Below are positions 8,296-18,356 of a DNA stretch of 64,000 bases, in pieces. Source of the DNA: Vibrio tubiashii (GTDB lineage: Bacteria > Pseudomonadota > Gammaproteobacteria > Enterobacterales > Vibrionaceae). The notes beneath the pieces are model-generated. The model did not search any database, was not told the origin of the DNA, and was given only the letters and a program-made list of their open reading frames with translations. Within the stretch, counting starts at the first letter, position 1. Every line of letters begins with the position of its first letter. The DNA lies in contig JRWQ01000011.1 of the NCBI GenBank assembly GCA_000775715.1, positions 62,001 to 126,000 of the forward strand, given 5' to 3'. The position numbers and the translations under genes were made by a program.

Positions 8296-10251
8296 ATGTC
8301 TCGTCTCTTTATTGCCGAAAAACCGAGCCTTGGTCGTGCTATCGCAGCTGCATTACCTGGGCCGAAGAAAAATGACCAAGGTTTTATTCGTTGCGGTAAT
8401 GGTGATGTGGTGACTTGGTGTATTGGTCATTTACTCGAACAGGTTGAACCTGACGCCTATGATGAGCGGTATAAAAAGTGGAATCTTGCTGATCTGCCTA
8501 TTGTCCCACTGCAGTGGCAACTCAGGCCACGAAAGTCAGCCAGTAAGCAGCTCTCCGTAGTCAGAAAGCTACTTAAAGAGTCGAACCAAATAGTCCATGC
8601 CGGAGACCCAGATAGAGAAGGGCAGTTGCTGGTGGATGAAGTATTGGATTATTGCAAAGTGAGCAAAAGCAAAAAAGAGGCGACTCAGCGTCTTTTAATC
8701 AGCGATTTGAACTTGCCTGCAGTGAAACGTGCGTTGAATCAGATGCGCAGCAATCGAGATTTTATCCCTTTATCGGTATCTGCTTTGGCACGTTCACGCG
8801 CGGATTGGTTATACGGTATGAACATGTCGCGTGCTTATACCCTACTTGGGCAAAAGGCTGGCTACCAAGGCGTGTTATCGGTTGGGCGGGTACAAACTCC
8901 TGTACTGGGTTTAGTGGTTCGTCGCGATGAAGAGATAGAGAACTTTATTCCTCGTGATTACTTTACTCTCCATGCTCTAATTCCATACCAAGACGGCGGT
9001 AGTTCATTTGATATTCGAGCCCGCTGGAAGCCGAGTGAGGCATGTAAACCATGGCAAGACGAAGAGGGTCGAGTACTTAATCGTAAACTGGTTGAGAATG
9101 TTGCTAATCGAATCGCTAATCAACCTGCTGAAGTGGTTGAATCGGAGCAGAAACAAACCAAGCAGTCCGCACCATTGCCTTATTCATTATCAGCCTTGCA
9201 GATAGACGCGGCGAAGCGATTTGGTATGAGTGCGCAGCAGGTGCTCGATACCTGTCAGTCACTGTATGAAAAACACAAACTGATTACTTATCCACGTTCA
9301 GACTGCCGTTACTTGCCACTGGAGCACTACAGCCAAGCGAATAGTGTATGTGATGCGATAGGGAACAATGCCAAAGAGCTAGCCAAGGCTGTCTCGGGTG
9401 CAGATCTCGGTATTAAATCTAAAGCGTGGAATGATAAAAAAGTCGATGCCCATCATGCGATCATCCCTACACCGAAAAAGGCCTCTGTCAATGCGCTGTC
9501 GGGTAACGAGATGAAAATCTATCAGCAGATCGCTCGCCAGTACCTGATGCAGTTCTACCCTGCTGCTGTCTACGCAGAAGCTAAGCTGATATTTGATATC
9601 GCTGGTGGCACCTTTATCGCCAAAGGCCGTCAGCTTGTCTCGGCTGGTTGGAAAGAGCTAATGGGCAAAGTCGATGACGAGGACGCGAGCGTGGATGCGG
9701 TTCCTCCTTTACCTGAAGGTAGCGTTCTAACATGCCGCGAAGGCGAAATTAAAGACCGAAAAACCGAGCCACCAAAGTATTTTACCGAAGCAACGCTGCT
9801 TCAGGCCATGACTGGCATTGCTCGTTTTGTTGCGGATAAAGAGCTGAAAAAAATACTCAAAGAGACCGATGGTTTGGGCACTGAAGCGACACGTGCCGGT
9901 ATTCTCGACACACTTTTTAAACGTCAGCTACTGCAACGGCAAGGTAAGTCTATTTTAAGTACGCCTGCTGGAAGAGGTTTGATCCATGCGCTGCCAACAG
10001 AGTCGACATTCCCAGATATGACTGCCAATTGGGAGCACCAGTTGCAAGGAATGGCGGAGCGTAACCAAGCCTATCAGCCGTTTATGCAAGCTCTACAACA
10101 GCGTATTGACGGGCTGATGACTCAAGTTCGTAGTGGAGAAATTCCAGCATCGCTGCGTCACTTGCCTAAGGTCGAGCGTCCAGTTTATAAGCGTAAAAAA
10201 GGTGGCTACCGTAAGAAGGCGTCAGGCAAGTCATCGTCCAAGAAAGCTTAA
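8296..10251 (+). CDS. topB: DNA topoisomerase III
   Basis: This 651-aa type IA topoisomerase cuts one DNA strand and passes another to decatenate replication and recombination intermediates. The Toprim domain is N-terminal ([13 protein letters not shown] near residue 5, then [11 protein letters not shown] with the metal-binding acidic residues). The active-site tyrosine is Tyr332 in LITYPRSD. The C terminus is basic ([18 protein letters not shown]) and suits DNA binding. Length matches TopB (about 650 aa) rather than TopA. The ribosome site is weak. The 3' end overlaps the convergent lipoprotein gene by four bases. Confidence 0.96.
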   Translation: MSRLFIAEKPSLGRAIAAALPGPKKNDQGFIRCGNGDVVTWCIGHLLEQVEPDAYDERYKKWNLADLPIVPLQWQLRPRKSASKQLSVVRKLLKESNQIVHAGDPDREGQLLVDEVLDYCKVSKSKKEATQRLLISDLNLPAVKRALNQMRSNRDFIPLSVSALARSRADWLYGMNMSRAYTLLGQKAGYQGVLSVGRVQTPVLGLVVRRDEEIENFIPRDYFTLHALIPYQDGGSSFDIRARWKPSEACKPWQDEEGRVLNRKLVENVANRIANQPAEVVESEQKQTKQSAPLPYSLSALQIDAAKRFGMSAQQVLDTCQSLYEKHKLITYPRSDCRYLPLEHYSQANSVCDAIGNNAKELAKAVSGADLGIKSKAWNDKKVDAHHAIIPTPKKASVNALSGNEMKIYQQIARQYLMQFYPAAVYAEAKLIFDIAGGTFIAKGRQLVSAGWKELMGKVDDEDASVDAVPPLPEGSVLTCREGEIKDRKTEPPKYFTEATLLQAMTGIARFVADKELKKILKETDGLGTEATRAGILDTLFKRQLLQRQGKSILSTPAGRGLIHALPTESTFPDMTANWEHQLQGMAERNQAYQPFMQALQQRIDGLMTQVRSGEIPASLRHLPKVERPVYKRKKGGYRKKASGKSSSKKA

Positions 10252-11243
10252 CCTACTTTACGTCCACAACGTTTAAATAGCTGTTGCCAGTAGTTTACGT
10301 GCTGGCGTATCGCTTGATGGAAAGCTCGATAGTTGTCCTGTAGCGGATACTCGTAAGGATGGATGTAGGGCTGAGGGGTAAATATAGCTAGGTTTGGTAG
10401 CAAGGTTTGATAGTAGCTATCTAATTCAGCCATGTAAGGCTGTACTTTGCCGATGTACTGTTGCTCAAAGACATTATTCAAATACTTAAACTTAGTGGTA
10501 TCGCGATTTTTTCCGCATATTATTAGTGCGTCATACTCAGATAGCTGCTGTGTAACTCGATTTAATCCAATGGCTGTGTTTGCTAATGAGTAGTTGAGGT
10601 CGCCAATTATCGCTGTTTTATCAAGCACCTCTTGTACATCGAACACCTTTACTTGGGAATCCATCGCAGCATGGCTAATAACGCTTAGTGCTTGGTTAAC
10701 TTGTGCAAATGCATGACTCATGTCTTGGCTGAGCCACTGGTTCCCCGTTAGTTGTTTTTGCATCGTCTCACTGCTATACACAAGGTTCCATCGATGCATT
10801 GCCAATTGAGAGCTCTTTTGCTGGTGGATTTGCGCTAGCGTGTTTCTTAACTCAGGTTCTATGTCTTCGCCTTGTAGGCATTGCTCAACGCCAGTCAGTA
10901 GCGCCCTTTGATAGTCATAGTTACTGAACTCATCAGCCACCTTACCTAATATGGAATTTCTCTCCGCAATGAGATTAAACAGATTACACTGTCGAAGTTG
11001 ATAACTGTCTAATAGGCCGATGGAGATAGTTGGAATCTCTATTTTTAGGTCACGTTTGCGTAGAAGTTGGGTGTTACCACCCGCTTGTTTAGGCACCTTG
11101 TCTGCATCCTGCACTCTGGCGACACGAGTTAAGTAGTCATCAAGCAGCACTCCGGATGTATTGTCGCTACATCCGGTAGCGATGCTCGTCGTGATACAAG
11201 CAATGGCAATGATGCGAGTGAAGGATTGTCGATTCATACCCAT
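10248..11243 (-). CDS. DUF3080-like putative lipoprotein
   Basis: The 331-aa product starts with a basic, hydrophobic signal peptide that ends in a lipobox-like SIATGC (Cys25), so it is probably a lipoprotein facing the periplasm. The mature start contains [14 protein letters not shown], which resembles the opening of DUF3080 proteins of vibrios and related bacteria. The remainder is predicted mostly helical with a conserved-looking C terminus ([19 protein letters not shown]). No enzymatic motif is visible. A second ATG two codons in (MNRQSF) is an equally good start. It converges on topB. Confidence 0.7.
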   Translation of the reverse strand: MGMNRQSFTRIIAIACITTSIATGCSDNTSGVLLDDYLTRVARVQDADKVPKQAGGNTQLLRKRDLKIEIPTISIGLLDSYQLRQCNLFNLIAERNSILGKVADEFSNYDYQRALLTGVEQCLQGEDIEPELRNTLAQIHQQKSSQLAMHRWNLVYSSETMQKQLTGNQWLSQDMSHAFAQVNQALSVISHAAMDSQVKVFDVQEVLDKTAIIGDLNYSLANTAIGLNRVTQQLSEYDALIICGKNRDTTKFKYLNNVFEQQYIGKVQPYMAELDSYYQTLLPNLAIFTPQPYIHPYEYPLQDNYRAFHQAIRQHVNYWQQLFKRCGRKVG

Positions 11244-11278
11244 AGTGGTTTTAACTTAATAACTAAGTTATAGGTCAA

Positions 11279-11959
11279 TTACCAAGGTAAGCGATCACCA
11301 TTGTAGTTAATAAATTGGCCAGAACAGTTTTGGTCTGCTTTTTCTATCACTTCGGCTAAACCGCGCGCTGAGGTAGTGGTATCAATCAAAGCATTGGGGC
11401 CGCCCATTTCGGTTTGTACCCAGCCTGGGTGGAGCGCCAGCACAGTAAAGCCTTCATCGGTCAGGTCGTTGCTTAGGCTTTTGACCACGGAGTTGAGTGC
11501 CGCTTTCGACGAGCGGTAGATGTAACCACCACCGGAAGTATTCTCTGTCATGCTGCCCACTTTAGAAGAGAGACAAGCAATCTTCTTTAGCTGACCTTTT
11601 TGCAGGTTTGGATATAGAGCTTCTACCAATTTCAATGGGGCAATGGTGTTAATCTCAAACACTTTTCGCCATTCATCCACATCAGTATTGCCAAATCCGT
11701 AGCCTTTTGGCCCATAGTAGCCTGCGTTGTTAATAAGTAAATCAATGGCGGGCAGTGTATTAGCAAATTCACTAAGGCCCTGATAATCGGTGACATCCAA
11801 CGGGTGGCAAACGAGTTGTTTACTTTCAAGTCGCAGTAACTCTTGTGAATGGTTTTCCGTGCGGTAAGTGGCATGTACTTGCCAGCCATCAGCAAGGTAG
11901 TGTTTGACGAGTCCAAGACCAATGCCTCGGTTCGCACCCGTGATTAAAACCGTTTTCAT
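11279..11959 (-). CDS. Short-chain dehydrogenase/reductase, C-factor-like
   Basis: This 226-aa classical SDR has the cofactor motif TGANRGIG at residues 7-14, NNAGYYG in the central region, a catalytic Ser in CLSSKVG and the YRSSK active site, all intact, so it should be an NAD(P)-dependent oxidoreductase. Sequence style (LALHPGWVQTEMGG) resembles the CsgA/C-factor group and generic carbonyl reductases. A longer frame begins at 11998, but the ATG at 11959 gives the family N terminus MKTVLITG. The substrate is unknown. The gene is divergent from the porin gene across about 380 bp. Confidence 0.9.
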   Translation of the reverse strand: MKTVLITGANRGIGLGLVKHYLADGWQVHATYRTENHSQELLRLESKQLVCHPLDVTDYQGLSEFANTLPAIDLLINNAGYYGPKGYGFGNTDVDEWRKVFEINTIAPLKLVEALYPNLQKGQLKKIACLSSKVGSMTENTSGGGYIYRSSKAALNSVVKSLSNDLTDEGFTVLALHPGWVQTEMGGPNALIDTTTSARGLAEVIEKADQNCSGQFINYNGDRLPW

Positions 11960-12036
11960 AGTGTCATTCCAATAGCGATAGGTGGTGGCTGTTGCCATTC
12001 ATTGAAGCAACTTTTGCTGGGGATTGCAAAATGGGC

Positions 12037-12136
12037 ATGAAATATTTCATCCATATGAAACTTTTCATAAAGTGCACATTGTTCCTGCACTATTTTCATC
12101 AAAATTTCGTGACAAAATCCGCTGATTTTCATGAAA
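12037..12136. promoter_or_regulatory. Cluster of ATGAAA/TTTCAT inverted repeats upstream of the porin
   Basis: The sequence shows ATGAAATATTTCAT (perfect palindrome, 12037-12050), ATGAAACTTTTCAT (six-base arms, 12055-12068) and TTTCATGAAA (12127-12136). All share the half-site TGAAA/TTTCA, which also occurs upstream of the first LacI gene at 15859-15875. This looks like a multi-copy binding region for one regulator. The regulator is not identified. Confidence 0.55.
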
Positions 12137-12171
12137 TGAAAACGATTTCAAGATGTTATTTTGAAACGTTT
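12137..12171. promoter_or_regulatory. Two LacI-type operator candidates upstream of the porin
   Basis: TGAAAACGATTTCA at 12137-12150 has five-base arms around a central CG. A second site around AAACGTTT is at 12164-12171. Both match the AAnCGnTT core typical of LacI-family operators and resemble the site before the LacI gene (15987-16002). The shared pattern is roughly TGnAAnCGnTTTCA. Confidence 0.5.
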
Positions 12172-12341
12172 TTAGCGTAACTTTCTGATTGAGTTCAACT
12201 TAAATACCACCGGGTAACCTGGTCAGTTTCATGGCCTTTTTCGCAGCGAGTGGATGTGAGTTGCGACGACATTTTCAGTTGTTTCATTACTTATTATTTG
12301 TTCCGAAAGACGAGAACACTAAAAATAATTAGGGAAATAAC

Positions 12342-13637
12342 ATGAAAAACTTCAAAGTTTTACCAATAACTTTAGCGGTGGCCGCTTCGCTTGCTTCTGC
12401 CTCTGTACTTGCTAACGACACCGATATCTCTGACCTAGAACAGCGTATTCAAGAGCTGGAATCTAAGTTAGTTGAACTCGATTACGTTAATGATCAGCAA
12501 CCCGCCGTGTTAACACCAGATACACCAGTTCCTTCAGGCATCATTTTCTCTGGTTACGCGCGTTACGGTGCGCATTACTCTAATGGTGACCGACGTTATG
12601 TTGAAGTCGGTAGCTCAGGTCGTTCACTTGGTCGCCTGGGCAATGAAGCCAATGGTGGTGAAGTGCAATTGGCTAAGATCTTCCAAGCAGACAGTGGCGC
12701 TAAGTGGGATCTAGTGTTCATGGTTGATGACTGGAATAACGACCAGTGGGGCTCATCAGGCGGTGTTAACTTGAAGAAGATGTATGCTGGTGTAACTAAC
12801 GTTTTTGAAAGCCAACCTGAGCTCTACTTATGGGCAGGGCGTGACTTTCACCAACGTCCACAACAAGGTTTAAACGACTATTTCTGGATGAGTCATGATG
12901 GTCAAGGTGGTGGTTTCAACAACCTAAATCTTGGTGGCGCTAAGCTCAATATGGCTATCGTTGGTGCTGTTGATAGTGAAGACGGCGCACTAGGTAATGA
13001 CTCTGGCCGCTACGCAGTGACTTCAAAACTGCACAGTATCGATCTTGGTATTGGTAATTTAGATCTCTACGCCAACTATGGTTTCGCTTCAGATGAAGCC
13101 AACACGACTTCAGACCCTAAAGTGAGTGATCGTACTGCATGGCAGGTTGGTGCAGTGATGGGATTGGGTGATTCAAACAAGTTGGTCATGAAATACGCCG
13201 ATGGTGCGGATAACTCAGTGTTCGACCTAAAAGGCGATGACTTTAAAGTGACTTATGTCAGTCTTGAAGGCGGTTATGCAGCTTCAGACCAATTTATTAT
13301 CGATTACTTAGCGTCATATAAGAACTTCTCTGGTTCAGATACTGACGAGAAAAATGAATACGCAGTAATTGCTCGTCCTCAATACCAATGGAATGAAGTG
13401 CACTCTACTTGGTTAGAGGCAGGGTACGCGATTGAAGACTGGGATGATGGTAGCGAGAAAGAGGGTTGGAAAGTAACGCTATCGCAAAACGTGTCTCTAG
13501 GTGGTTTACCTTGGAGTCGTCCAATGCTTCGCTTCTACGGAACGTTCGGTGATGTCGAAGAGAAAGGACCTAGCTTTACTTCCCCAGGCTCTTTCGACAC
13601 GGTTGCCTTCGGCGCAATGTTCGAAGCTTGGTGGTAA
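12342..13637 (+). CDS. LamB/ScrY-type sugar porin (maltoporin family)
   Basis: The 431-aa outer-membrane protein has a signal peptide (cleavage after SVLA), a short predicted coiled coil (ISDLEQRIQELESKLVEL) as in ScrY-type porins, and then the LamB-family barrel. Barrel features include FSGYARYGAHYS, the residues around LWAGRDFHQRPQ, and WMSHDGQGGGF with aromatic residues for sugar sliding. It ends in an aromatic residue (EAWW), as outer-membrane barrels do. The family forms 18-strand trimers that pass oligosaccharides. It heads the glucan locus and is preceded by an operator-rich 340-bp region. The substrate is inferred from its neighbours to be beta-linked glucose oligomers. Confidence 0.88.
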   Translation: MKNFKVLPITLAVAASLASASVLANDTDISDLEQRIQELESKLVELDYVNDQQPAVLTPDTPVPSGIIFSGYARYGAHYSNGDRRYVEVGSSGRSLGRLGNEANGGEVQLAKIFQADSGAKWDLVFMVDDWNNDQWGSSGGVNLKKMYAGVTNVFESQPELYLWAGRDFHQRPQQGLNDYFWMSHDGQGGGFNNLNLGGAKLNMAIVGAVDSEDGALGNDSGRYAVTSKLHSIDLGIGNLDLYANYGFASDEANTTSDPKVSDRTAWQVGAVMGLGDSNKLVMKYADGADNSVFDLKGDDFKVTYVSLEGGYAASDQFIIDYLASYKNFSGSDTDEKNEYAVIARPQYQWNEVHSTWLEAGYAIEDWDDGSEKEGWKVTLSQNVSLGGLPWSRPMLRFYGTFGDVEEKGPSFTSPGSFDTVAFGAMFEAWW

Positions 13638-13723
13638 TCGCGCGTTAATTTACTGTCCAGTATTGGCCCTAAAGGCAGATTTATTAGGGCCACCATTAAC
13701 TTAGATGATTGACTCCAATTTTT

Positions 13724-13748
13724 GGGCACAAGCTTTGTGCCCTTTTTT
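13724..13748 (+). terminator. Terminator after the porin gene
   Basis: GGGCACAA, a three-base loop and TTGTGCCC are followed by six T. A second stem (GGCCCTAA/TTAGGGCC, 13665-13691) precedes it. The porin therefore appears to be its own transcript. Confidence 0.85.
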
Positions 13749-13775
13749 CTCTTCAGAATGACAGAGAGGCTCGCC

Positions 13776-15782
13776 ATGCCGTTTCACTCCCTTGTATCAC
13801 GAGTCTACCTTGGCTTTTCGGTGCTCATCGCCATCATTTTGTGCTCTGCATGGTTTGCTTTTCAAGGCACTCAGCAGATCACTTCTAAAATGGAAACAAT
13901 GACGCAGGACTCGACTCCGTTGATGCTGCGCTCTGCAGAGTTGACCATTGATTTTCTTAATATCAACCGAAGCTTAACTCCTTACTTTTCCGCTTCCTAT
14001 GTCGATGAACTAGAACCTTTACAACAAGACATTGATAGCAAAATTGAGCGTTATCAGTACCAACTTGCATGGCTAGAAGAGCGCGCTCTTATTGACGATG
14101 GGCTTAAGGCTTTGCTGCCTGAAGTACATACATCAAGCGACGCGGTGTTAGCTAAGATAACTCAATTATTAAACTTATACATCGACTACCTTGATGCAAA
14201 GGATCTCGACCTCTACAAGCAAGCACAGTTTCAATCTCTTAGCGCGCAAATAAACAATAATTTGGTCAACGGGTTGGCTCAATCGAGTAATCAAAATGAA
14301 CTCAATGCGCTTGAGCAACTGCTGTCTCAGATTGGCTTGCTGGTAGGTGAGGCCAATGAGGTATTTACCTTGCAAGATACTGCAGAGATACGCTCTGTCC
14401 AACGTCAGCTAAACAATAGAAAAGAGCGTTATCAACAAGCGAAGCAACAAGTACAGCAGTTGTCGCCAAGCGTATTCCAAAAAACCGAACACGCCTTTTC
14501 CCTGCTTGAACTCGATACCTATTCCGCCAAGGGCGTGGTGAGTTTACATTTCCAAACGATTTCGATGAGCGAAGCTATACGTGATGAGCGACGGGCATTA
14601 GAACAAGCGATTGACCAACAGTTAGTCAACATTGAACAGGTCGCCAGTTACGCAGAGCAGACGTCAAAAGTGCTTTATGACGAGTCGTCTGCTCTAGCCG
14701 ATCAAACCCTCGTCATGCTTGTAGTTGTAGCAGCGTTGTCGGTAGGTATTGCTGGTGTTATTGGTCTTGGCATTGCCAACATGATCAGAAAGCCAAGCAA
14801 GCTCCTAAAGCAGGCTCTTGACAGTGTGGCGAGTAAAGACCTAACGGTCTCTGTCGCTTACAGCGCAAAAAATGAGTTTGGTGAAGTGGCGGCCAAGGTC
14901 AACTTAGTGATTGACCACTTATCAAATATGATTGAGCAAATGCGCCGCTCCGCCAAAGATCTCAATGATTCTTCTTTAGCAAATCAGACGACGAGCTCGG
15001 AGTTCAATCGAGCTATCTCAGAACAAACCGATCAGACGGTTATGGTCGCAACCGCAATGGAGCAAATCGAATGTTCCGTGTCAGACATTGCAGATTCCGC
15101 GAATCAATCACTCTCAATGGTAACTGAAGCAGTCGATACTTCCACTGATAGTCAGACTCGAATGAAGCAAAACGTCGCACAACTGCAAGTGTTGTCTGAG
15201 AGGTTGGCCGAGTCGACGCAAACTATTTATGAGCTGGAAAAAGAGAGCGCCAGTATCGGCTCTATCTTAGATGTTATCTCGGGCATATCTGAGCAGACTA
15301 ATTTGCTGGCACTTAATGCTGCGATTGAAGCTGCACGCGCTGGAGAGCAAGGGCGTGGTTTCTCTGTTGTTGCTGATGAAGTGAGGGTGCTTGCCGCAAA
15401 AACCACCGCATCGACACAAGAGATTCATAGCAAGATCGAACAGTTGCAGCAGCGTTCCAAACAAGCGGTGTCTCAGGTTTCTCAGTGTGTCAATGACATG
15501 TCGGGGTGTGTCGAGTTAACCAACAACGTCAATGACTCACTGGCTAATGTTCATTTGTTGCTTAACCAGATTGAAGACCGCAGTCATCAGATCGCTTCGG
15601 CAACGACTGAGCATCAGTCCGTTGCATCCGAGGTGACCTCCAATGTAAGCCAAATCCATCGTTTGGCGGAAGAGAACTTATCGCGTTCGAAGCAATTGGC
15701 TCTACAAGGCGAGCAGCTCGAATGCATGGCAGAGCGTCAAGCTCAATTAACCAACGAATTTGAATTAAGAGGAGGAAGTTAA
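13776..15782 (+). CDS. Methyl-accepting chemotaxis protein within the glucan locus
   Basis: This 668-aa chemoreceptor has an N-terminal membrane helix (about residues 10-31), a roughly 280-residue helical periplasmic ligand domain, a second membrane helix near residues 311-337, a HAMP region and a long cytoplasmic signalling coiled coil. The tip carries [20 protein letters not shown], the hallmark that binds CheA and CheW. An in-frame TTG at 13722 lies inside the porin terminator. The ATG at 13776, preceded by GAGAGG, is therefore the better start. Its position between the porin and the LacI-led importer operon suggests it senses the sugar of this locus or its binding protein, which is inference. 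Confidence 0.93.
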   Translation: MPFHSLVSRVYLGFSVLIAIILCSAWFAFQGTQQITSKMETMTQDSTPLMLRSAELTIDFLNINRSLTPYFSASYVDELEPLQQDIDSKIERYQYQLAWLEERALIDDGLKALLPEVHTSSDAVLAKITQLLNLYIDYLDAKDLDLYKQAQFQSLSAQINNNLVNGLAQSSNQNELNALEQLLSQIGLLVGEANEVFTLQDTAEIRSVQRQLNNRKERYQQAKQQVQQLSPSVFQKTEHAFSLLELDTYSAKGVVSLHFQTISMSEAIRDERRALEQAIDQQLVNIEQVASYAEQTSKVLYDESSALADQTLVMLVVVAALSVGIAGVIGLGIANMIRKPSKLLKQALDSVASKDLTVSVAYSAKNEFGEVAAKVNLVIDHLSNMIEQMRRSAKDLNDSSLANQTTSSEFNRAISEQTDQTVMVATAMEQIECSVSDIADSANQSLSMVTEAVDTSTDSQTRMKQNVAQLQVLSERLAESTQTIYELEKESASIGSILDVISGISEQTNLLALNAAIEAARAGEQGRGFSVVADEVRVLAAKTTASTQEIHSKIEQLQQRSKQAVSQVSQCVNDMSGCVELTNNVNDSLANVHLLLNQIEDRSHQIASATTEHQSVASEVTSNVSQIHRLAEENLSRSKQLALQGEQLECMAERQAQLTNEFELRGGS

Positions 15783-15858
15783 AAGCTGTTTTAGGGCCCA
15801 AATGATGAGGAGAAGTCACTTTCTCTGTTTGGTCTTGAAATTATCTGAATCTTGGTTT

Positions 15859-15875
15859 CATGAAACTGTTTCATG
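15859..15875. promoter_or_regulatory. 17-bp inverted repeat upstream of the LacI gene
   Basis: CATGAAAC, one T and GTTTCATG form a perfect inverted repeat. An overlapping TTTCATGAAA (15856-15865) repeats the half-site found in the porin promoter cluster. Confidence 0.55.
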
Positions 15876-15986
15876 GGATGAAGAGAAACTGTAGGAGCTC
15901 TCTACCTTTGATTAATTGGCAAATTAACGCGGGATTTAGTGTGAAGCTACTCACGTAATAAGGTGCAGGGTTGCTCAATAATCAAC

Positions 15987-16002
15987 TTGTAAGCGGTTTC
16001 AA
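15987..16002. promoter_or_regulatory. LacI-type operator candidate before the LacI gene
   Basis: TTGTAAGCGGTTTCAA has an AAnCGnTT core and partial dyad symmetry, as LacI-family sites do. It lies 24 bp before the LacI start and resembles the two candidate sites before the porin gene, which suggests autoregulation and a two-promoter regulon. Confidence 0.5.
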
Positions 16003-16025
16003 GTATAAGAAGTATTGAGGTTGAT

Positions 16026-17030
16026 TTGGCAACAATAAAACACGTTTCAGAACATGCAGGCGTTTCTCAAGCCACTGTATCCAGAGTGATAAATGGTACG
16101 AGCCGAGTCAGTCATGACAAGAAGCTAAAGGTTGAAAAAGCGATTAAAGAGTTGGGTTACCGTCCCAATTCGATCGCCCAAGCTTTGGCCTCTAGCAGAA
16201 CTGGAAGTGTAGGTATTGTGGTGCCAGAACTGGGAGGCCCCTTTTATTCGGGCATGTTGCATTGCATCGAAGATAACCTTCGCCGTTTTGGTTACCACGC
16301 AGTGGTGACCGCGGGTTCCAATACAGAACAAGGTCAAAGAGAATCGGTAGAGTTTTTGTTGGGTAGAAGAGTCGACGCACTCATTTTGCACACACAACTC
16401 TTAAGTGATGATTATCTGATCGCCTTGGAAGAGCAAGGCATTCCGGTTGTCCTAGTAAACCGATTTGTTCCTGAAATGGCGCAAAGTTGCATTGATATTG
16501 ATAACGAGGTTGGGGGCATGCTCGCGACTCAATATCTTTTGCAAATGGGACACAAGGAGATTGCGTGTATTACAGGTCCTCTCGATAAGTCAGATGCACG
16601 GGGGCGTCTACAAGGCTATCGCAGAGCACTTGAAGAGGCTGGGATTGAGTATAACGAAACACTTGTTTTAGAGGCGGGGTTTACCGAAGAAACGGGTGTC
16701 AGTGCAGTTAAGAAGCTGCTTAAGCGAAAGTGTTCGTTTACCGCAGTGTTTGCATCCAATGACCACATGGCGTTTGGTGCATTTGAGGAGTTGAGAAGCG
16801 GGGGGCTTTCAATTCCAGAAGATGTATCACTTGTGGGCTTTGACAACATTCTTTTTGCTCGTTATCTCACTCCCGGCCTCACCACCATAAATTTCCCCAT
16901 TGAACAGATGAGCATTGAAGCAGTACAGCTCACTATTCAAAAACTTAACAAGAACCGACGCGATGTGAATTTCAAGTTGTCGCCATCTTTGGTGGTGAGA
17001 AATTCAGTCAAGGAACTAAGTACCCTATAA
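16026..17030 (+). CDS. LacI-family transcriptional regulator 1
   Basis: The 334-aa regulator starts with a LacI helix-turn-helix and hinge (IKHVSEHAGVSQATVSRVING, then YRPNSIAQALASSR). A periplasmic-binding-protein-like sensor follows, with GIVVPELGGPFY, the DIDNEVGG segment and VSLVGFDNI. The start is a TTG, with GAGG five bases upstream, giving the family-typical MATIKHV N terminus. It is the first gene of what looks like one operon with the sugar importer, GH1 and GH94 genes, 21 bp ahead of the binding-protein gene. It is the best candidate for the AAnCGnTT sites here and at the porin. The effector is probably a glucose disaccharide or its breakdown product. Confidence 0.92.
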   Translation: MATIKHVSEHAGVSQATVSRVINGTSRVSHDKKLKVEKAIKELGYRPNSIAQALASSRTGSVGIVVPELGGPFYSGMLHCIEDNLRRFGYHAVVTAGSNTEQGQRESVEFLLGRRVDALILHTQLLSDDYLIALEEQGIPVVLVNRFVPEMAQSCIDIDNEVGGMLATQYLLQMGHKEIACITGPLDKSDARGRLQGYRRALEEAGIEYNETLVLEAGFTEETGVSAVKKLLKRKCSFTAVFASNDHMAFGAFEELRSGGLSIPEDVSLVGFDNILFARYLTPGLTTINFPIEQMSIEAVQLTIQKLNKNRRDVNFKLSPSLVVRNSVKELSTL

Positions 17031-17051
17031 AAATTAAATTAAGGATAAGAC

Positions 17052-18296
17052 ATGAAATTTAAGACATTAGCACTGACCAGTGCGGTTGCTCTTGGACTGG
17101 CTGCCACAGCTACAGCGGCTGACAAACAGATTCGTTTTGATGGCTTTCCAGACTTTGATAGCAGTTTGAAAGTACTGCTGCCTGATTTTGAGAAGGAAAC
17201 AGGTATCAAAGTGGATTACCTGATGAATAACCATGGCGACCACCACACAAAGCTTACCACTAACCTGGCAACAGGCTCTGGTGCGGGTGACGTTATTGTT
17301 GTTGATGTTGAAAAGATCGGTCCGTTTGTTGCCTCTGGCGGTCTTGTTAACCTTTCAGAAAAGTATGGTGCTGACAAATATGAAGAACGTTTTGCGCCGT
17401 ACGCATGGACACAAGGCAAAGGTGCTGATGGAGATATCTACGGTATGCCAGTCGATCTTGGCCCTGGCGTAATGTACTACCGTACAGATATTTTCAAAAA
17501 CGCAGGGATCGATGTAGAGCAAGCTATCAAAGACTGGGACTCTTACATCGCTGCGGGTGAGAAACTTAAAGAGAAAAACGTCTACCTGATTGCTTCGGCA
17601 GCGGACGTGGCACAAGCAATCATCTTTACTACAGTTCCTGAAGGTGAAGGTCTTTACTTTGATAAAGACGGTAACCCAGTAGTGACATCTGAGCGTTTTG
17701 TGCATGCATTTGAAGTGGCAAAAGAGATTCGTGACAAAGGTCTAGACGGACGAATCTTAGCTTGGTCAAACGAGTGGTATGAAGGTTTCCGTAACGGTAC
17801 GTTTGCGACTCAGCTTTCTGGTGCTTGGCTACTTGGTCACTTAAACAACTGGATTGCACCTGATACAGCAGGAAGCTGGGGTGTAGAAAACCTGCCTGAT
17901 GGTATCTACGGCAGCTGGGGCGGTTCGTTCTTGTCTATTCCTACTCAATCGAAAAACCAAGATGAAGCTTGGCAGTTGATCGAGTACATGACAACGGATC
18001 GTGACGTTCAGCTTAAACACTTTGAAACTATCGCTGCGTTCCCTGCGAACACAACCACTTACGATGATGAGCTATTCCAACAAGAAGTTGCGTTCTTAGG
18101 TGGTCAGAAAGCACGTTTGTTGTTTGCTGAAGTGGCAAAAAACATCAAACCAGTAGCTCCAGCAAAAGGCGATCACGTTGCTCGCTCAATCATTCTAGAG
18201 AATGCGCTAATGGAAGTGCTGGATGAAGGCAAAGACATTAAGACTGCGCTTAAAGAGGCAGAGCGTCTAATCAAGCGTCGCACACGCAATATGTAA
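17052..18296 (+). CDS. Sugar ABC transporter periplasmic binding protein
   Basis: The 414-aa protein has a signal peptide (cleavage after ATATA) and the cluster B (MalE-like) binding-protein fold. Recognisable parts are FPDFDSSLKVLLPDFEKETGIKV split over the first strand and helix, DVIVVDVEKIGPFV, YGMPVDLGPGVMYYRTD and the TFATQLSGAWLLGH segment. It binds an oligosaccharide in the periplasm and delivers it to the two permeases encoded next. Aromatic residues (Trp/Tyr) are frequent, as in sugar sites. Spacing to the permease gene is 60 bp and contains a stem-loop, a layout often seen where the binding protein is made in excess. Confidence 0.93.
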   Translation: MKFKTLALTSAVALGLAATATAADKQIRFDGFPDFDSSLKVLLPDFEKETGIKVDYLMNNHGDHHTKLTTNLATGSGAGDVIVVDVEKIGPFVASGGLVNLSEKYGADKYEERFAPYAWTQGKGADGDIYGMPVDLGPGVMYYRTDIFKNAGIDVEQAIKDWDSYIAAGEKLKEKNVYLIASAADVAQAIIFTTVPEGEGLYFDKDGNPVVTSERFVHAFEVAKEIRDKGLDGRILAWSNEWYEGFRNGTFATQLSGAWLLGHLNNWIAPDTAGSWGVENLPDGIYGSWGGSFLSIPTQSKNQDEAWQLIEYMTTDRDVQLKHFETIAAFPANTTTYDDELFQQEVAFLGGQKARLLFAEVAKNIKPVAPAKGDHVARSIILENALMEVLDEGKDIKTALKEAERLIKRRTRNM

Positions 18297-18315
18297 GTCA
18301 CCATTATTAAGGTTG

Positions 18316-18337
18316 GGAGGCGTGGAAACGCGCCTCC
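18316..18337 (+). promoter_or_regulatory. Intercistronic stem-loop between binding protein and permease
   Basis: GGAGGCG, an eight-base loop and CGCCTCC form a GC-rich hairpin followed only by TTTG. In other binding-protein operons such stem-loops protect the upstream mRNA or partly terminate transcription, lowering permease expression. Confidence 0.6.
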
Positions 18338-18356
18338 TTTGTAAGAGGTCGTTACT

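Noticed and set aside
11992..12180. 62-codon frame before the porin
   Set aside because: It is made of the ATGAAA/TTTCAT repeats and low-complexity Phe/His/Lys codons; better explained as promoter DNA.
13722..13775. N-terminal extension of the chemoreceptor from a TTG
   Set aside because: The TTG and following codons overlap the porin terminator; ATG 13776 has a proper GAGAGG site.
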